Positions 25,535 through 33,709 of a DNA stretch of 64,000 nt are shown here, one piece after another. A model generated the notes under the pieces. That model was not told the DNA's origin, did not search any database, and saw nothing but the letters and a program-made list of their open reading frames with translations. The position numbers were made by a program, and so were the translations under genes. Source of the DNA: Ignatzschineria rhizosphaerae (GTDB lineage: Bacteria; Pseudomonadota; Gammaproteobacteria; Cardiobacteriales; Wohlfahrtiimonadaceae); the NCBI RefSeq assembly GCF_022655595.1, contig NZ_CP093379.1:1608501-1672500 (forward strand), given 5' to 3'. Position 1 is the first letter of the stretch. Every line of letters starts with the position of its first letter.

Positions 25535-26470
25535 ATGTTTAACATTCCAAGTCACGCCTTCACAATGGGGCTCTCCCTGATGATTCTTTTAATCATCGCA
25601 AGCATCATTGTCTTTTTGAAAGTAAAACAAAATCCTAAAAAAGATTATCAAGAACTCGTACTTCGTACTCGCTCTTGGTGGTGGATGATTGCCATTATCT
25701 TAGGCGCTCTCTTTTTGGGTGCTAAAGCTACCACTATCCTTTTTGCCTTTATCAGCTTTTTAGCACTTAAAGAGTTCTACTCGATAACGCCCCTTCGCAC
25801 CGTTGATCGCCGCTTAGTCTTTTGGGCATATCTTGCGATTCCTATTCAGTTTTACTTTGCCTACATTCAGTGGTTTGGCATGTTTATTATCTTTATCCCG
25901 GTCTATATGTTTCTCTTTTTACCCTTTAGATCTGTCATGATTGGAGAAACAAAAGGGTTTATACGAGCCAATGCCGTCATTCAATGGAGTTTAATGCTCT
26001 GCGTATTTGGTTTTAGTCATATTGCTTATTTAGCCAATATTGATCGCATTAATATCAATGCCGGATTTTCTGGGCTGATTCTCTATCTACTTTTTATGAC
26101 GCAATTTAATGATGTTAGCCAATATGTCTCTGGGAAATGTTTTGGAAAACGTAAAATTATCCCTAAAGTAAGCCCGAATAAAACTTGGGGCGGATTTCTT
26201 GGGGGATTTATAGTCACCACAATTTTATCAGCCTTTTTAGCCCCTTATTTAACGATCTTAACCATGGAGCAAGGCATCATTGCCGGAATGCTCATCGCTG
26301 TTTCCGGTTTTGTGGGCGATGTTGTTCTCTCTTCTGTTAAACGTGATCTTCAAATTAAAGATAGTGGCACTTTAATTCCAGGGCATGGCGGCATTTTAGA
26401 TCGTGTTGATAGCTTAATGTACTCAACCCCTATCTTCTTCCATTACTTCTATTACATTACAGGAGCCTAA
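25535..26470 (+). CDS. Phosphatidate cytidylyltransferase-like protein (CdsA family, YnbB-like)
   Basis: A 311-residue membrane protein with about eight helices and the complete CdsA signature near its C-terminus: SSVKRDLQIKDSGTLIPGHG, then GILDRVDSLM. CdsA makes CDP-diacylglycerol from phosphatidate and CTP. The start is the ATG at 25535, six bases after AAGGAG. It follows the CDP-alcohol transferase gene by 98 bases and is followed at three bases by an acyltransferase, so the trio could supply and use an activated lipid. The essential housekeeping cdsA is probably elsewhere (inference). Confidence 0.9.
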   Translation: MFNIPSHAFTMGLSLMILLIIASIIVFLKVKQNPKKDYQELVLRTRSWWWMIAIILGALFLGAKATTILFAFISFLALKEFYSITPLRTVDRRLVFWAYLAIPIQFYFAYIQWFGMFIIFIPVYMFLFLPFRSVMIGETKGFIRANAVIQWSLMLCVFGFSHIAYLANIDRININAGFSGLILYLLFMTQFNDVSQYVSGKCFGKRKIIPKVSPNKTWGGFLGGFIVTTILSAFLAPYLTILTMEQGIIAGMLIAVSGFVGDVVLSSVKRDLQIKDSGTLIPGHGGILDRVDSLMYSTPIFFHYFYYITGA

Positions 26471-26472
26471 TC

Positions 26473-27147
26473 ATGAACGATAAGCCTCAAAAAAAACCAC
26501 GCATTAAGTGGATTAAGCTCCTCTTTTTTGCGCTGATCGTCAAACCGCTAGTCTTAATTGGTTTAGGTTTAAATATTATTAATCGCCCTAAACTTCCTAA
26601 AGAGGGGGCGGCAGTTATTGTGGCAAATCATACCAGCCACTTAGACACACTTGTCTTAATGAGCCTTTATCCGCTTTCAGTCATCAATAATATTCGCCCC
26701 GTTGCGGCGGCTGATTACTTTATGAAAAATCGTTACATGCGCTGGTTCTCCACGAGATGTATCGATATTATTCCTATTGATAGACAAGTGATGAAAGCAC
26801 CCGATCAGCTCTTTGCTGAGTGCCATCAAGCGCTGAATAATCAAGAGATCTTAATTATCTTTCCTGAAGGAACAAGATCCATTACTGAAGAGCGGGATTT
26901 TAAGCTAAAGCGCGGGATTCATATTCTCATCTCTAAATATCCAGATATTCCTGTGATTCCCGTTATATTAAGAGGATTAGGAAAAGCGCTTCCTAAAGGT
27001 GAAGCGCTCTTTGTCCCTTTTAATTCTGATGTGATTATTGGCGATCCTTTAGCGTATGATGAAAATGCTAAAACATACTTACAAACATTAGAAAACCAAT
27101 ACCATCAGCTTTTAACACAAGCATTAACACATCCCAATGAGTTTTAA
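26473..27147 (+). CDS. 1-acyl-glycerol-3-phosphate acyltransferase-like protein (PlsC family)
   Basis: A 224-residue acyltransferase with the block I motif NHTSHLDTL (residues about 52-60) and block III FPEGTRSIT, the catalytic and glycerolphosphate-binding sites of the PlsC family. One N-terminal hydrophobic segment anchors it to the inner membrane. AGGAG precedes the ATG, which begins two bases after the stop of the CdsA-like gene, so the two are cotranscribed. It would acylate lysophosphatidate or a related lysolipid. Confidence 0.9.
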   Translation: MNDKPQKKPRIKWIKLLFFALIVKPLVLIGLGLNIINRPKLPKEGAAVIVANHTSHLDTLVLMSLYPLSVINNIRPVAAADYFMKNRYMRWFSTRCIDIIPIDRQVMKAPDQLFAECHQALNNQEILIIFPEGTRSITEERDFKLKRGIHILISKYPDIPVIPVILRGLGKALPKGEALFVPFNSDVIIGDPLAYDENAKTYLQTLENQYHQLLTQALTHPNEF

Positions 27148-27172
27148 TGGCTTATGATTATTGCTCATGACC

Positions 27173-27203
27173 TTTAAGATCTCATGATGGTTGAGATCTT
27201 AAA
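27173..27203. terminator. Stem-loop between convergent genes
   Basis: TTTAAGATCTCA / TGAGATCTTAAA, a 12-bp AT-rich perfect stem between the convergent PlsC-like and DUF2145 genes. No long T-run, so termination is probable rather than certain. Confidence 0.55.
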
Positions 27204-27211
27204 ACCATGCA

Positions 27212-28093
27212 TTAACGTAGTTCTAGATGACAATAACTAGCATTTTGCGCCGCACTACTATTTGGTAAATTGGCACATTTCAATGTTTGTGGATTTTTAC
27301 CAATATAATTTAATACCGAATCACCGCTATTAATCAACAACTTGCCTTGATAACGATCTGCTCTGTCATGCCCTTTTAAAGAGACATTACCAACGGCTAT
27401 TGCTGCTAAACGCTGTTTTAAGATCGAAGCTGGTAATTCAGTACCTTGATAATCTTGTGATTTAAGCCATGCTTGCGCCTCTTCACGATTAGTAGTCGTT
27501 TGTCCTTTTGTTTTTGCTTCTGCCATCGCATAAAACTCTAAAACCCAGCCATTACTATTTTGATTAACAAGATTATAAGGATTGGCGACAGCGCTATATT
27601 CACGCTCAAAAACCCGCTTTCTTGCATTAGGATCTTGAAGTAATTGCTTTAAATGAGCTTGGATTTGCTTTGAAGGAATGACATACCCAAAAGTAAGCTC
27701 AGTGCTATTTTTAAGCTTAAGATTAGCCATTACGGGTTGTACAAAATTCCCTAAACCTTCTTGATATAATCCGCCTAAACTAGAAGGACATTCATTCAAA
27801 AGATGGTAAACTTGCCAGTTATTACGCTCTTTTACCATAAATGCAGCATGAGAGTAACGAATCCCATATTTATCTAAATCTTGTCCACTTCTTGCTAAAA
27901 TAATGACATCATTATTTAGGCGATTAAGCGCTGCTTCGAGATCTTTTCCTAGCACAAATGTTTGTTGCATTTCAATCGGGGTAAGCTCCGTAGCACCACA
28001 GCTATTTTCTGCCACCACTGTACTACAAGCGCCTAGCAATAATGCCATTCCTACAACTAATAACAACTTACATCTTTCAATAATTTGCCCCAT
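27212..28093 (-). CDS. DUF2145-family lipoprotein
   Basis: A 293-residue protein with a lipoprotein signal (lipobox LLGAC, cysteine at residue 23). The mature part has the DUF2145 pattern: LARSGQDLDKYGIRYSHAAF, then WQVYHLLNECPSSLGGLYQE and GYVIPSKQI further on. The Asp/Tyr/His/Cys content resembles an amidase- or NlpC/P60-like fold, but no activity is established for the family to my knowledge. Its start is two bases after the stop of the upstream small exported protein, so they form one unit. Confidence 0.87.
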   Translation of the reverse strand: MGQIIERCKLLLVVGMALLLGACSTVVAENSCGATELTPIEMQQTFVLGKDLEAALNRLNNDVIILARSGQDLDKYGIRYSHAAFMVKERNNWQVYHLLNECPSSLGGLYQEGLGNFVQPVMANLKLKNSTELTFGYVIPSKQIQAHLKQLLQDPNARKRVFEREYSAVANPYNLVNQNSNGWVLEFYAMAEAKTKGQTTTNREEAQAWLKSQDYQGTELPASILKQRLAAIAVGNVSLKGHDRADRYQGKLLINSGDSVLNYIGKNPQTLKCANLPNSSAAQNASYCHLELR

Positions 28094-28095
28094 TT

Positions 28096-28536
28096 TTAGA
28101 GCGCCTTGTTGTGTAAAATTGTTGCGTCTTTCTTATTCACAAAAAGGTATTTCGCATCGCCATTCACATAGAGCATTTGCTCCCCTTTCTCTCCTGCCTC
28201 AAGTTTAATTCTATCCTCAGCCGTGATTTTCACACGATCTTTCGCTTCTTTGGGGAGTTTTAATTGCACAGGATTCCCCTTTTCATCTTTCGCTTGAAGA
28301 TAAACAAACTCATCATCCTTAGCACTACTTGCTCGAGATGATCGGCTACTACCTTGAGCAGATTGAATCGGGATTACTACAGGACTGGCAGAAACCGCAA
28401 CCAACACAAATGAAGTCATGATTGTTGATGATTCACTATTGGTTAAATGCTGAGCAGATACCATTGTTGGGACTTGCGCTAAAGAAATAATAGACACTGC
28501 TAACAGGCTCATTTTAAACTTTTTAGAAAAAATCAT
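28096..28536 (-). CDS. Small exported protein, partner of the DUF2145 gene
   Basis: A 146-residue protein with a signal peptide (cleavage probably after VSA, residue 28), a Ser/Ala/Arg-rich linker (SSRSSRASSAKDD) and a C-terminal basic/acidic domain with KEAKDRVKITAEDRIKLEAG. No family recognised. GAGGG precedes the ATG. It is immediately upstream of, and in one unit with, the DUF2145 lipoprotein, suggesting they act together in the envelope. Confidence 0.75.
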   Translation of the reverse strand: MIFSKKFKMSLLAVSIISLAQVPTMVSAQHLTNSESSTIMTSFVLVAVSASPVVIPIQSAQGSSRSSRASSAKDDEFVYLQAKDEKGNPVQLKLPKEAKDRVKITAEDRIKLEAGEKGEQMLYVNGDAKYLFVNKKDATILHNKAL

Positions 28537-28722
28537 TAATAATCCCTCGTTAATAAAAATATTATTATTTCAGTATAATCTTATTGCGGCGACAATCCTA
28601 TTTAAATTCCTTCACCTATACTATTATTCATCTGCTTATTTGCCAAACTTTCATAATAAACCATGATTTTTTGCCGAGAATAAGCGACAATAAACGTTTA
28701 ATAGCTGATAAAATAAAGGTCT

Positions 28723-29493
28723 ATGGCACAGAAAAATCATCTCTTTCGCTTTGCTTCCCACAAAAACAATCGCGAAACACTTTATGGTGAAACAAGGCTT
28801 GATCGCTATTATCCTTTCTCAAAGGATAATCGTTTAACGGTGATGGTCTGGAATATCTATAAGCAGCAAAAACTCAATTGGCTCTCAATTCTTAAAGAGT
28901 ATGGGAAAGATCGTGATCTCATCTTATTACAAGAAGCCAAAGCCTCTGATGAGCTTGTAAAATTCTCTAAAGAGCATTTTTTAGTCGGCGATCAGGTCCC
29001 GGCAATTGAGATTACTAAAGATGCCTATGGCGTCATGACGCTTGCTTCTAGCTACCCTGTCTACTCAAGACCTTTTCGGACAGTCGAGCCCTTTCTTCGC
29101 CTTGCAAAATCAGCGCTTATCACAATTTATCCCCTTTATGATAAGCGCTTACTGATGGTCGTCAATATTCACTCTGTGAACTTTAGTTTAGGTGTGAAGA
29201 TCTACCGAGAGCAGATTCAATCAATTTCTGAACATGTCATGAACCACAATGGGCCTGTGATTTTTGCCGGAGATTTTAATACTTGGAGCCGAAAACGCTT
29301 ACATCTTCTCTATCTTTTTACCCGCAGAATGGGGCTAAAGCCAGTAAGCTTTGATAATGATTGCCGTAAATCCTTCCTCAACTCACCCCTTGATTTTGTC
29401 TTTTATCGTGGGTTGATTTTAGAAAAGAGCGAAGTACTACAAACCGATGCTTCAGATCATAATCCATTATTAGTAAATTTTAGAGTTCGGTAA
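28723..29493 (+). CDS. Endonuclease/exonuclease/phosphatase (EEP) family protein, YafD-like
   Basis: A 256-residue protein of the EEP fold. Metal and catalytic strings appear in order: MVWNIYKQQ (near residue 42), LILLQEAKA (near 68), VVNIHSV, FAGDFNTWSRKR (near 185) and DASDHNPLLV (near 245). Length and the SFDNDCRK.FLNSPLDFVFY segment resemble E. coli YafD. No signal peptide. The substrate, nucleic acid or phospho-compound, is unknown. AAAGG precedes the ATG; no terminator is obvious before the repeats that follow. Confidence 0.88.
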   Translation: MAQKNHLFRFASHKNNRETLYGETRLDRYYPFSKDNRLTVMVWNIYKQQKLNWLSILKEYGKDRDLILLQEAKASDELVKFSKEHFLVGDQVPAIEITKDAYGVMTLASSYPVYSRPFRTVEPFLRLAKSALITIYPLYDKRLLMVVNIHSVNFSLGVKIYREQIQSISEHVMNHNGPVIFAGDFNTWSRKRLHLLYLFTRRMGLKPVSFDNDCRKSFLNSPLDFVFYRGLILEKSEVLQTDASDHNPLLVNFRVR

Positions 29494-29516
29494 ATTTTTT
29501 AGTATTTGACCTCGAA

Positions 29517-29613
29517 TCAAATCAACTTACATGATGCCGGATAGATCGGCTTTCACGCTTCTCATAACCGATGTGCCGGCAATCTGATTCAGTGACTTTT
29601 AAACCGATTTTAT
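29517..29613 (-). repeat. Dispersed inverted-end repeat, left-truncated (copy E)
   Basis: Carries ACATGATGCCGGATAGAT, CTTCTCATAACCGATGTGCC and the right end GACTTTTAAACCGATTTTAT. The left end is degraded. It abuts copy F, both in the 459-base gap after the EEP gene. Confidence 0.75.
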
Positions 29614-29818
29614 AATCGATTTGGTTTAAGAAAAATAAGTCTAAAACAAGCTGCACGGGATTTTAGAAAGCACACAAAATATTCCCTCCAACCTTGCATG
29701 AATCTATAAAGGTACGTATTAAACAGGGCTTGCATAATGCCAGATAGAATGTTTCTTGTGCTTCTCATAACCGATGTGCCGACAATCGATTCAGTGACTT
29801 TTAAACCGTTTTTACTAT
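29612..29818 (-). repeat. Dispersed inverted-end repeat, long form (copy F)
   Basis: About 207 bp: left end CGATTTGGTTTAAGAAAAAT, long module (ACAAGCTGCACGGGATTTTA, GAATCTATAAAGGTACGTAT), core (TGCCAGATAGAATGTTTCTT, CTTCTCATAACCGATGTGCC), right end CTTTTAAACCGTTTTTACTA. Further decayed repeat sequence, including GCATTCCCTCC and AAAACGATTTTATAATAG, runs on to about 29905. Confidence 0.85.
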
Positions 29819-29952
29819 CACTTGCGGGCGCAAGATTGTAAGAAGAGTGCAAGCATTCCCTCCCGCCATGAGAGAGACTTTTTTTTAAAACGATTTTATA
29901 ATAGCAATTAAATACCTTTTATAAATCTTTAATTACTTAGAGACATCTAAAA

Positions 29953-30564
29953 TTAAAGATCGACTTTCTCAGTAATAAAGAGTGTTTCAACCTTTTCTAA
30001 ACGCTCGAGCAAACCGGCATAATCATTAGCGCGAACACTTAATGTCATCTCACAATTAACGCCATAATTCTCCGATACTTTACCGGCATTAAAATCATTA
30101 ATGACGTGATTAACATCATTAGTTGCCGGATAATCAAAGGTAAAGCTCACATTTAAACCGATGGTTTTGGTAACGATATTCGCCTTTTCAAGCGCATTAC
30201 GCGCCCCTTCTTGATAAGCAGAAACTAAGCCTCCCGTACCAAGCTTAATACCCCCAAAATAGCGCACAACCATCACTAAAACATTGGTGAGCTCTAATGA
30301 ACGGATCTGCCCTAAAATCGGACGACCAGCAGAACCAGAAGGCTCCCCATCATCATTTGCCCGATAATGCTCATATTTATCACCTAAAACATAAGCATAG
30401 CAAACATGACGAGAATCGTTATAACGTTTACGATACTCATCTAAAAGCTCATCAATTTGCGCTTCTGAAGTGACAGGAATAGCAAATGTGATGAAACGGC
30501 TACGCGAGATAACAAACTCATCCTCGCTCAAAGCTGTAATAGTTTTATATTGATCACTTTTCAT
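29953..30564 (-). CDS. yigZ: YigZ/IMPACT family protein
   Basis: A 203-residue protein of the UPF0029/IMPACT family, with the signature SRSRFITFAIPVTSE, AYVLGDKYEHYRANDDGEPS and VRYFGGIKLGTGGLVSAY (about residues 85-105), followed by a C-terminal domain with an EF-G-like fold. The cellular role of YigZ is not settled. The frame is open for 44 more codons upstream, but that stretch is atypically basic; the ATG at 30564 matches where the family begins. No Shine-Dalgarno is visible, while TATAAT ends seven bases before the ATG, so a leaderless message is possible. Confidence 0.88.
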   Translation of the reverse strand: MKSDQYKTITALSEDEFVISRSRFITFAIPVTSEAQIDELLDEYRKRYNDSRHVCYAYVLGDKYEHYRANDDGEPSGSAGRPILGQIRSLELTNVLVMVVRYFGGIKLGTGGLVSAYQEGARNALEKANIVTKTIGLNVSFTFDYPATNDVNHVINDFNAGKVSENYGVNCEMTLSVRANDYAGLLERLEKVETLFITEKVDL

Positions 30565-30765
30565 GAGCAAGATTATATCATGATCACGCTGATATTTTTG
30601 CTTCAGAAAAAGGAATCTTTTATCCCGAAGCCACCTTAGATAATAATAATTTTTTCGCCTTTGGTGAATACGCCTCGAAAACATCTTAATATCCACTTTT
30701 TTCTATTTGCGTGAATTCTATTACTGTACAAAAACTCCATAAAGCAAAAATAAAGCCCCCTACCA

Positions 30766-31245
30766 TTAAATCAGCTGACTATAATGCTGAAGGGTATTTT
30801 GTATTGGCTTTGGTAGTAGATCAAGATCTAAACTATCGAGCCAGTTTTTAATCTCCAGTCCAAGCGCTGTGCTACCTTCAAGAGATAATGCCCGATTAAA
30901 AAAGAGTGTATCGGGGTCTTCTTTGCGAGAAATCATCAATATTAAAGGATTAAATGTTGATTTAAGCATCACATCCGCTTCAATTTTCCGATCATTTAAT
31001 ACCACTAACTTCTCATCTTGTAGCGTAATTTTGACAGAGTAATCCAGATCCTCGACTAAGAGCATAAAGATCTGATCTTCTAAAAAATCTAAATCTCCCT
31101 CTTCAATCGCAGATTTAAAAAAGTGATTTAAAAGAGATGTCACTAGTTTAAGCTTTAGCCACTTTGGCATCACTTTTAGATGATACTTACACAAAGACGG
31201 GATAAGCACTGGAATTTTCTCGGTAATTTTTGTATGAAAGCCCAT
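30766..31245 (-). CDS. ubiT: UbiT, SCP2-domain factor of O2-independent ubiquinone synthesis
   Basis: A 159-residue protein with an SCP2 lipid-binding domain (LLNHFFKSAIEEGDLDFLED, then DRKIEADVMLKST and a C-terminal helix LPKPIQNTLQHYSQ). UbiT works with UbiU and UbiV to make ubiquinone without oxygen, probably by binding the lipid intermediates. GAGGAA precedes the ATG at 31245. It is divergent from ubiUV, the same gene neighbourhood as E. coli yhbT/yhbUV, and an FNR box lies where it would activate this promoter. The SCP2 and neighbourhood evidence together are strong. Confidence 0.93.
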   Translation of the reverse strand: MGFHTKITEKIPVLIPSLCKYHLKVMPKWLKLKLVTSLLNHFFKSAIEEGDLDFLEDQIFMLLVEDLDYSVKITLQDEKLVVLNDRKIEADVMLKSTFNPLILMISRKEDPDTLFFNRALSLEGSTALGLEIKNWLDSLDLDLLPKPIQNTLQHYSQLI

Positions 31246-31258
31246 AATTTCCTCATAA

Positions 31259-31272
31259 TTGATTGGTATCAA
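31259..31272. promoter_or_regulatory. FNR box serving ubiUV
   Basis: TTGAT-TGGT-ATCAA is a perfect match to the FNR consensus TTGAT-N4-ATCAA. Its centre is 72.5 bases before the ubiU start; activation from -41.5 would place transcription start near 31307, with a -10-like TATCTT at 31295-31300. E. coli ubiUV and ubiT are FNR-activated. Confidence 0.85.
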
Positions 31273-31309
31273 GACTCCTCTACTCTAAACAATCTATCTT
31301 GTAATAGCC

Positions 31310-31323
31310 TTGATTCTAATCAT
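31310..31323. promoter_or_regulatory. FNR box serving ubiT
   Basis: TTGAT-TCTA-ATCAT matches the FNR consensus at nine of ten positions. Its centre is 71.5 bases before the ubiT start; -41.5 spacing puts the ubiT transcription start near 31275, with TAGAGT (31287-31282, minus) as -10. Confidence 0.75.
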
Positions 31324-31337
31324 TCTATAGGAGAGTT

Positions 31338-32336
31338 ATGGAACTATTGTGCCCTGCTGGAAATCTTCCGGCACTCAAAACCGCCTTCGAATATGGTGCA
31401 GATGCCGCCTATATTGGTCTTAAAGATGAAACTAATGCTCGGCATTTTCCGGGACTCAACTTTACGGAAAAACGGCTCCAAGAAGCGATTAAAATCACGC
31501 GAAGCTTTGGCAGGAAACTCCACGTTGCCATCAATACCTTTGCCCATCCTGCCAAGCAATTTATCTGGCGAGAAGCCATTGATCGGGCTGTTGGTGAAGG
31601 GGTTGATGTCTTAATCCTCTCTGATATTGCAAATCTAGATTATGTTGCCGAAAAATATCCTGAGATGGAGGTTCATCTCTCAGTACAAGCATCTAGTACT
31701 TCTATTGAATCTATTAAGTTTTATCATCGGGAATTTAATATTGACCGAGTTGTGATTCCAAGAGTGCTCCCCATTCATCAAGTCAAATCATTAGCGGCTA
31801 TCTCTCCTGTTCCTTTAGAAGTCTTTGCCTTTGGTGGACTTTGCATTATGGCAGAAGGCCGCTGCTATCTCTCTTCTTATGTGACTGGAAAATCCCCCAA
31901 TACTGCCGGTGCTTGCTCCCCTGCGAAATTTGTTGAATGGTCTGAAATTGATAATGGTGGTCGCGAAACAAGGCTTAATAATGTCTTAATTGATCGCTTT
32001 ACCAAAGAAGAAAATGCCGGTTACCCAACGCTTTGCAAAGGCCGTTATACCGTAGAAGACTCCCTATCGCATGTGATGGAAGAGCCCACAAGCCTCAATA
32101 CTATTGCCTTAATTCCCGAATTTTTCAAAATAGGGATTGCTTCTGTGAAAATTGAAGGTCGCCAAAGAAGCCCCGCTTATGTCTCTAAAGTGACCCAAAC
32201 TTGGCGTGAAGCGATCGATCACTACCGATCAAATCCTAAAAACTTCCAGGTAAAAGCAAATTGGGAACAAGCACTTCATGAAATATCAGAAGGTCGCCAA
32301 ACCACTTTAGGGGCCTACAATCACAAATGGCTCTAG
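31338..32336 (+). CDS. ubiU: UbiU, U32-family 4Fe-4S protein of O2-independent ubiquinone synthesis
   Basis: A 332-residue peptidase-U32-like protein starting MELLCPAGNLPALKTAFEYG. The cluster-binding cysteines lie in GGLCIMAEGRCYLSSYVTG, TAGACSPAK and YPTLCKGRYT, matching the four-cysteine set of UbiU. UbiU and UbiV form a complex that hydroxylates the ubiquinone ring using prephenate as oxygen donor when O2 is absent. AGGAGA precedes the ATG. ubiV follows after 44 bases and ubiT is divergent. Confidence 0.95.
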   Translation: MELLCPAGNLPALKTAFEYGADAAYIGLKDETNARHFPGLNFTEKRLQEAIKITRSFGRKLHVAINTFAHPAKQFIWREAIDRAVGEGVDVLILSDIANLDYVAEKYPEMEVHLSVQASSTSIESIKFYHREFNIDRVVIPRVLPIHQVKSLAAISPVPLEVFAFGGLCIMAEGRCYLSSYVTGKSPNTAGACSPAKFVEWSEIDNGGRETRLNNVLIDRFTKEENAGYPTLCKGRYTVEDSLSHVMEEPTSLNTIALIPEFFKIGIASVKIEGRQRSPAYVSKVTQTWREAIDHYRSNPKNFQVKANWEQALHEISEGRQTTLGAYNHKWL

Positions 32337-32380
32337 TGGTGAAATCTCTTCTTATTCAACATACTTCAAAGGCCTTAACT

Positions 32381-33268
32381 ATGAAACTATCTCTTAGCCC
32401 GCTTCTTTACTGCTGGGACAGAAATAAAATTTATGACTTCTACGATAAAATAAAAGATACAGCGATCGATATTATCTATCTCGGAGAAGCGGTTTGCGCT
32501 AAACGCCAAGAGCTCAAGCTTGAAGAGTGGATAGAGATTGGCAAAAATCTGCAAAATGCCGGCAAAGAAATTGTGATCACCTCGCTAGCGCTTGTAGATA
32601 GCCCTTCAAAACTGCGGGATGTTAAAAATGCCGTCAGTAATGGCATCTTTACTGTTGAAGCCAATGATATGGCAGCGGTGAATCTCTGCTTTGAGCAAAA
32701 ACTCCCCTTTACCGCAGGTCATGCGCTAAATCTCTATAATGCACAAGCCCTCAACATCATGCTCCGAAATGGCATGAAACGTTGGTGCTTACCGGTAGAG
32801 CTCTCTAAAGCATGGATAGAAGAGATTAAGGCTCAAGCAACCATGATGAATATTTGGAATCAATTTAAGAAAGAGATTCTCGCTTATGGCTATCTCCCAC
32901 TCTCTTACTCAGCTCGCTGCTTTACAGCACGAAGCGTTGGGCGAGAAAAGGCCAATTGTGAAGTGATCTGCATTGAAGATCAAGCTGGAAAGGCCGTCTA
33001 CTCACAAGATCAAGAACGCTTATTTACCATGAATGGCATTCAAATGCAGAGCGGGCTTTGTAATAACCTGATTAATGAGTGTCACGAAATGCAAAATCTT
33101 ATCGACATTGTTCGCTTATCGCCGATAGATGATCAAGACTTTTTCAATGTTATTACCCAATACCAAGAAGCGCTCACAACACAAAAAGCAGATTTCTCCC
33201 TCAAAGAGCTTGAGTGTGATGGCTATTGGCGTGGCATTGCCGGCAAAGAAGTTAGCCCAGAGATTTAA
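32381..33268 (+). CDS. ubiV: UbiV, U32-family partner of UbiU
   Basis: A 295-residue U32-type protein. Cluster cysteines are visible in LLYCWDRNK and SARCFTARSVGREKANCEVI followed by C, as in UbiV (YhbV). It forms the heterodimer with UbiU for anaerobic ubiquinone hydroxylation in the cytosol. I chose the ATG at 32381 (AAAGG upstream), since the earlier ATG overlaps ubiU and adds an unrelated leader. It ends the operon. Confidence 0.94.
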   Translation: MKLSLSPLLYCWDRNKIYDFYDKIKDTAIDIIYLGEAVCAKRQELKLEEWIEIGKNLQNAGKEIVITSLALVDSPSKLRDVKNAVSNGIFTVEANDMAAVNLCFEQKLPFTAGHALNLYNAQALNIMLRNGMKRWCLPVELSKAWIEEIKAQATMMNIWNQFKKEILAYGYLPLSYSARCFTARSVGREKANCEVICIEDQAGKAVYSQDQERLFTMNGIQMQSGLCNNLINECHEMQNLIDIVRLSPIDDQDFFNVITQYQEALTTQKADFSLKELECDGYWRGIAGKEVSPEI

Positions 33269-33569
33269 AATAATATTTAAAAAACGCACTTCAAGCAGAA
33301 AATGAACTAATCCGATAATACTTAAAAGGTACAAATTCAAGATCCTCCCAATACTGCTCATGAGTGGCAAGGAGAACAACGATAGTTATACCCAGCATCA
33401 TGCAAGTGTAACAATCTCGCTTTGAAATCTGACAAAATAAGTTCATTCATAGCTGGAGAGAATGCTTGCATGCGTCTAATGATCGCTCGCCAGCAGGGTT
33501 TAATCCTTTTGAGCTTAAAGTAAAAAAATAGAATGATCCTAATGAGTTTCATATCTCAGAAGAAGACAA

Positions 33570-33625
33570 GCTCAAATGCTGGTGCATCAGCTGCAATAAT
33601 CGTTCTATCCAGCATCCTGCAAGCC
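33570..33625 (+). repeat. Decayed fragment of the dispersed repeat (copy H)
   Basis: CTCAAATGCTGGTGCATCAG, then CAATAATCGTTCTATCCAGC and ATCCTGCAAGCC align with the core of copy A at many positions. It lies in the 441-base gap 33269-33709, which otherwise holds further unassignable sequence (with CAGCATCATGCAAG near 33396) and a terminator. Confidence 0.55.
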
Positions 33626-33649
33626 ATAAAGGCTATCAATAATCCTATA

Positions 33650-33684
33650 CAAAAAGCCCGCTATATTTCATAGTGGGCTTTCTT
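33650..33684 (-). terminator. Rho-independent terminator of the aminotransferase gene
   Basis: AAAGCCCGCTAT / ATAGTGGGCTTT 12-bp stem (one G-T pair) with a T-run on the minus strand. Confidence 0.85.
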
Positions 33685-33709
33685 ATGATTAATAACCTTA
33701 AATTAGTAA

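Noticed and set aside
29610-29852. 80-codon minus-strand ORF in repeat copy F
   Set aside because: It runs through the repeat, has no ribosome binding site, and the frame is not kept in the other long-form copies.
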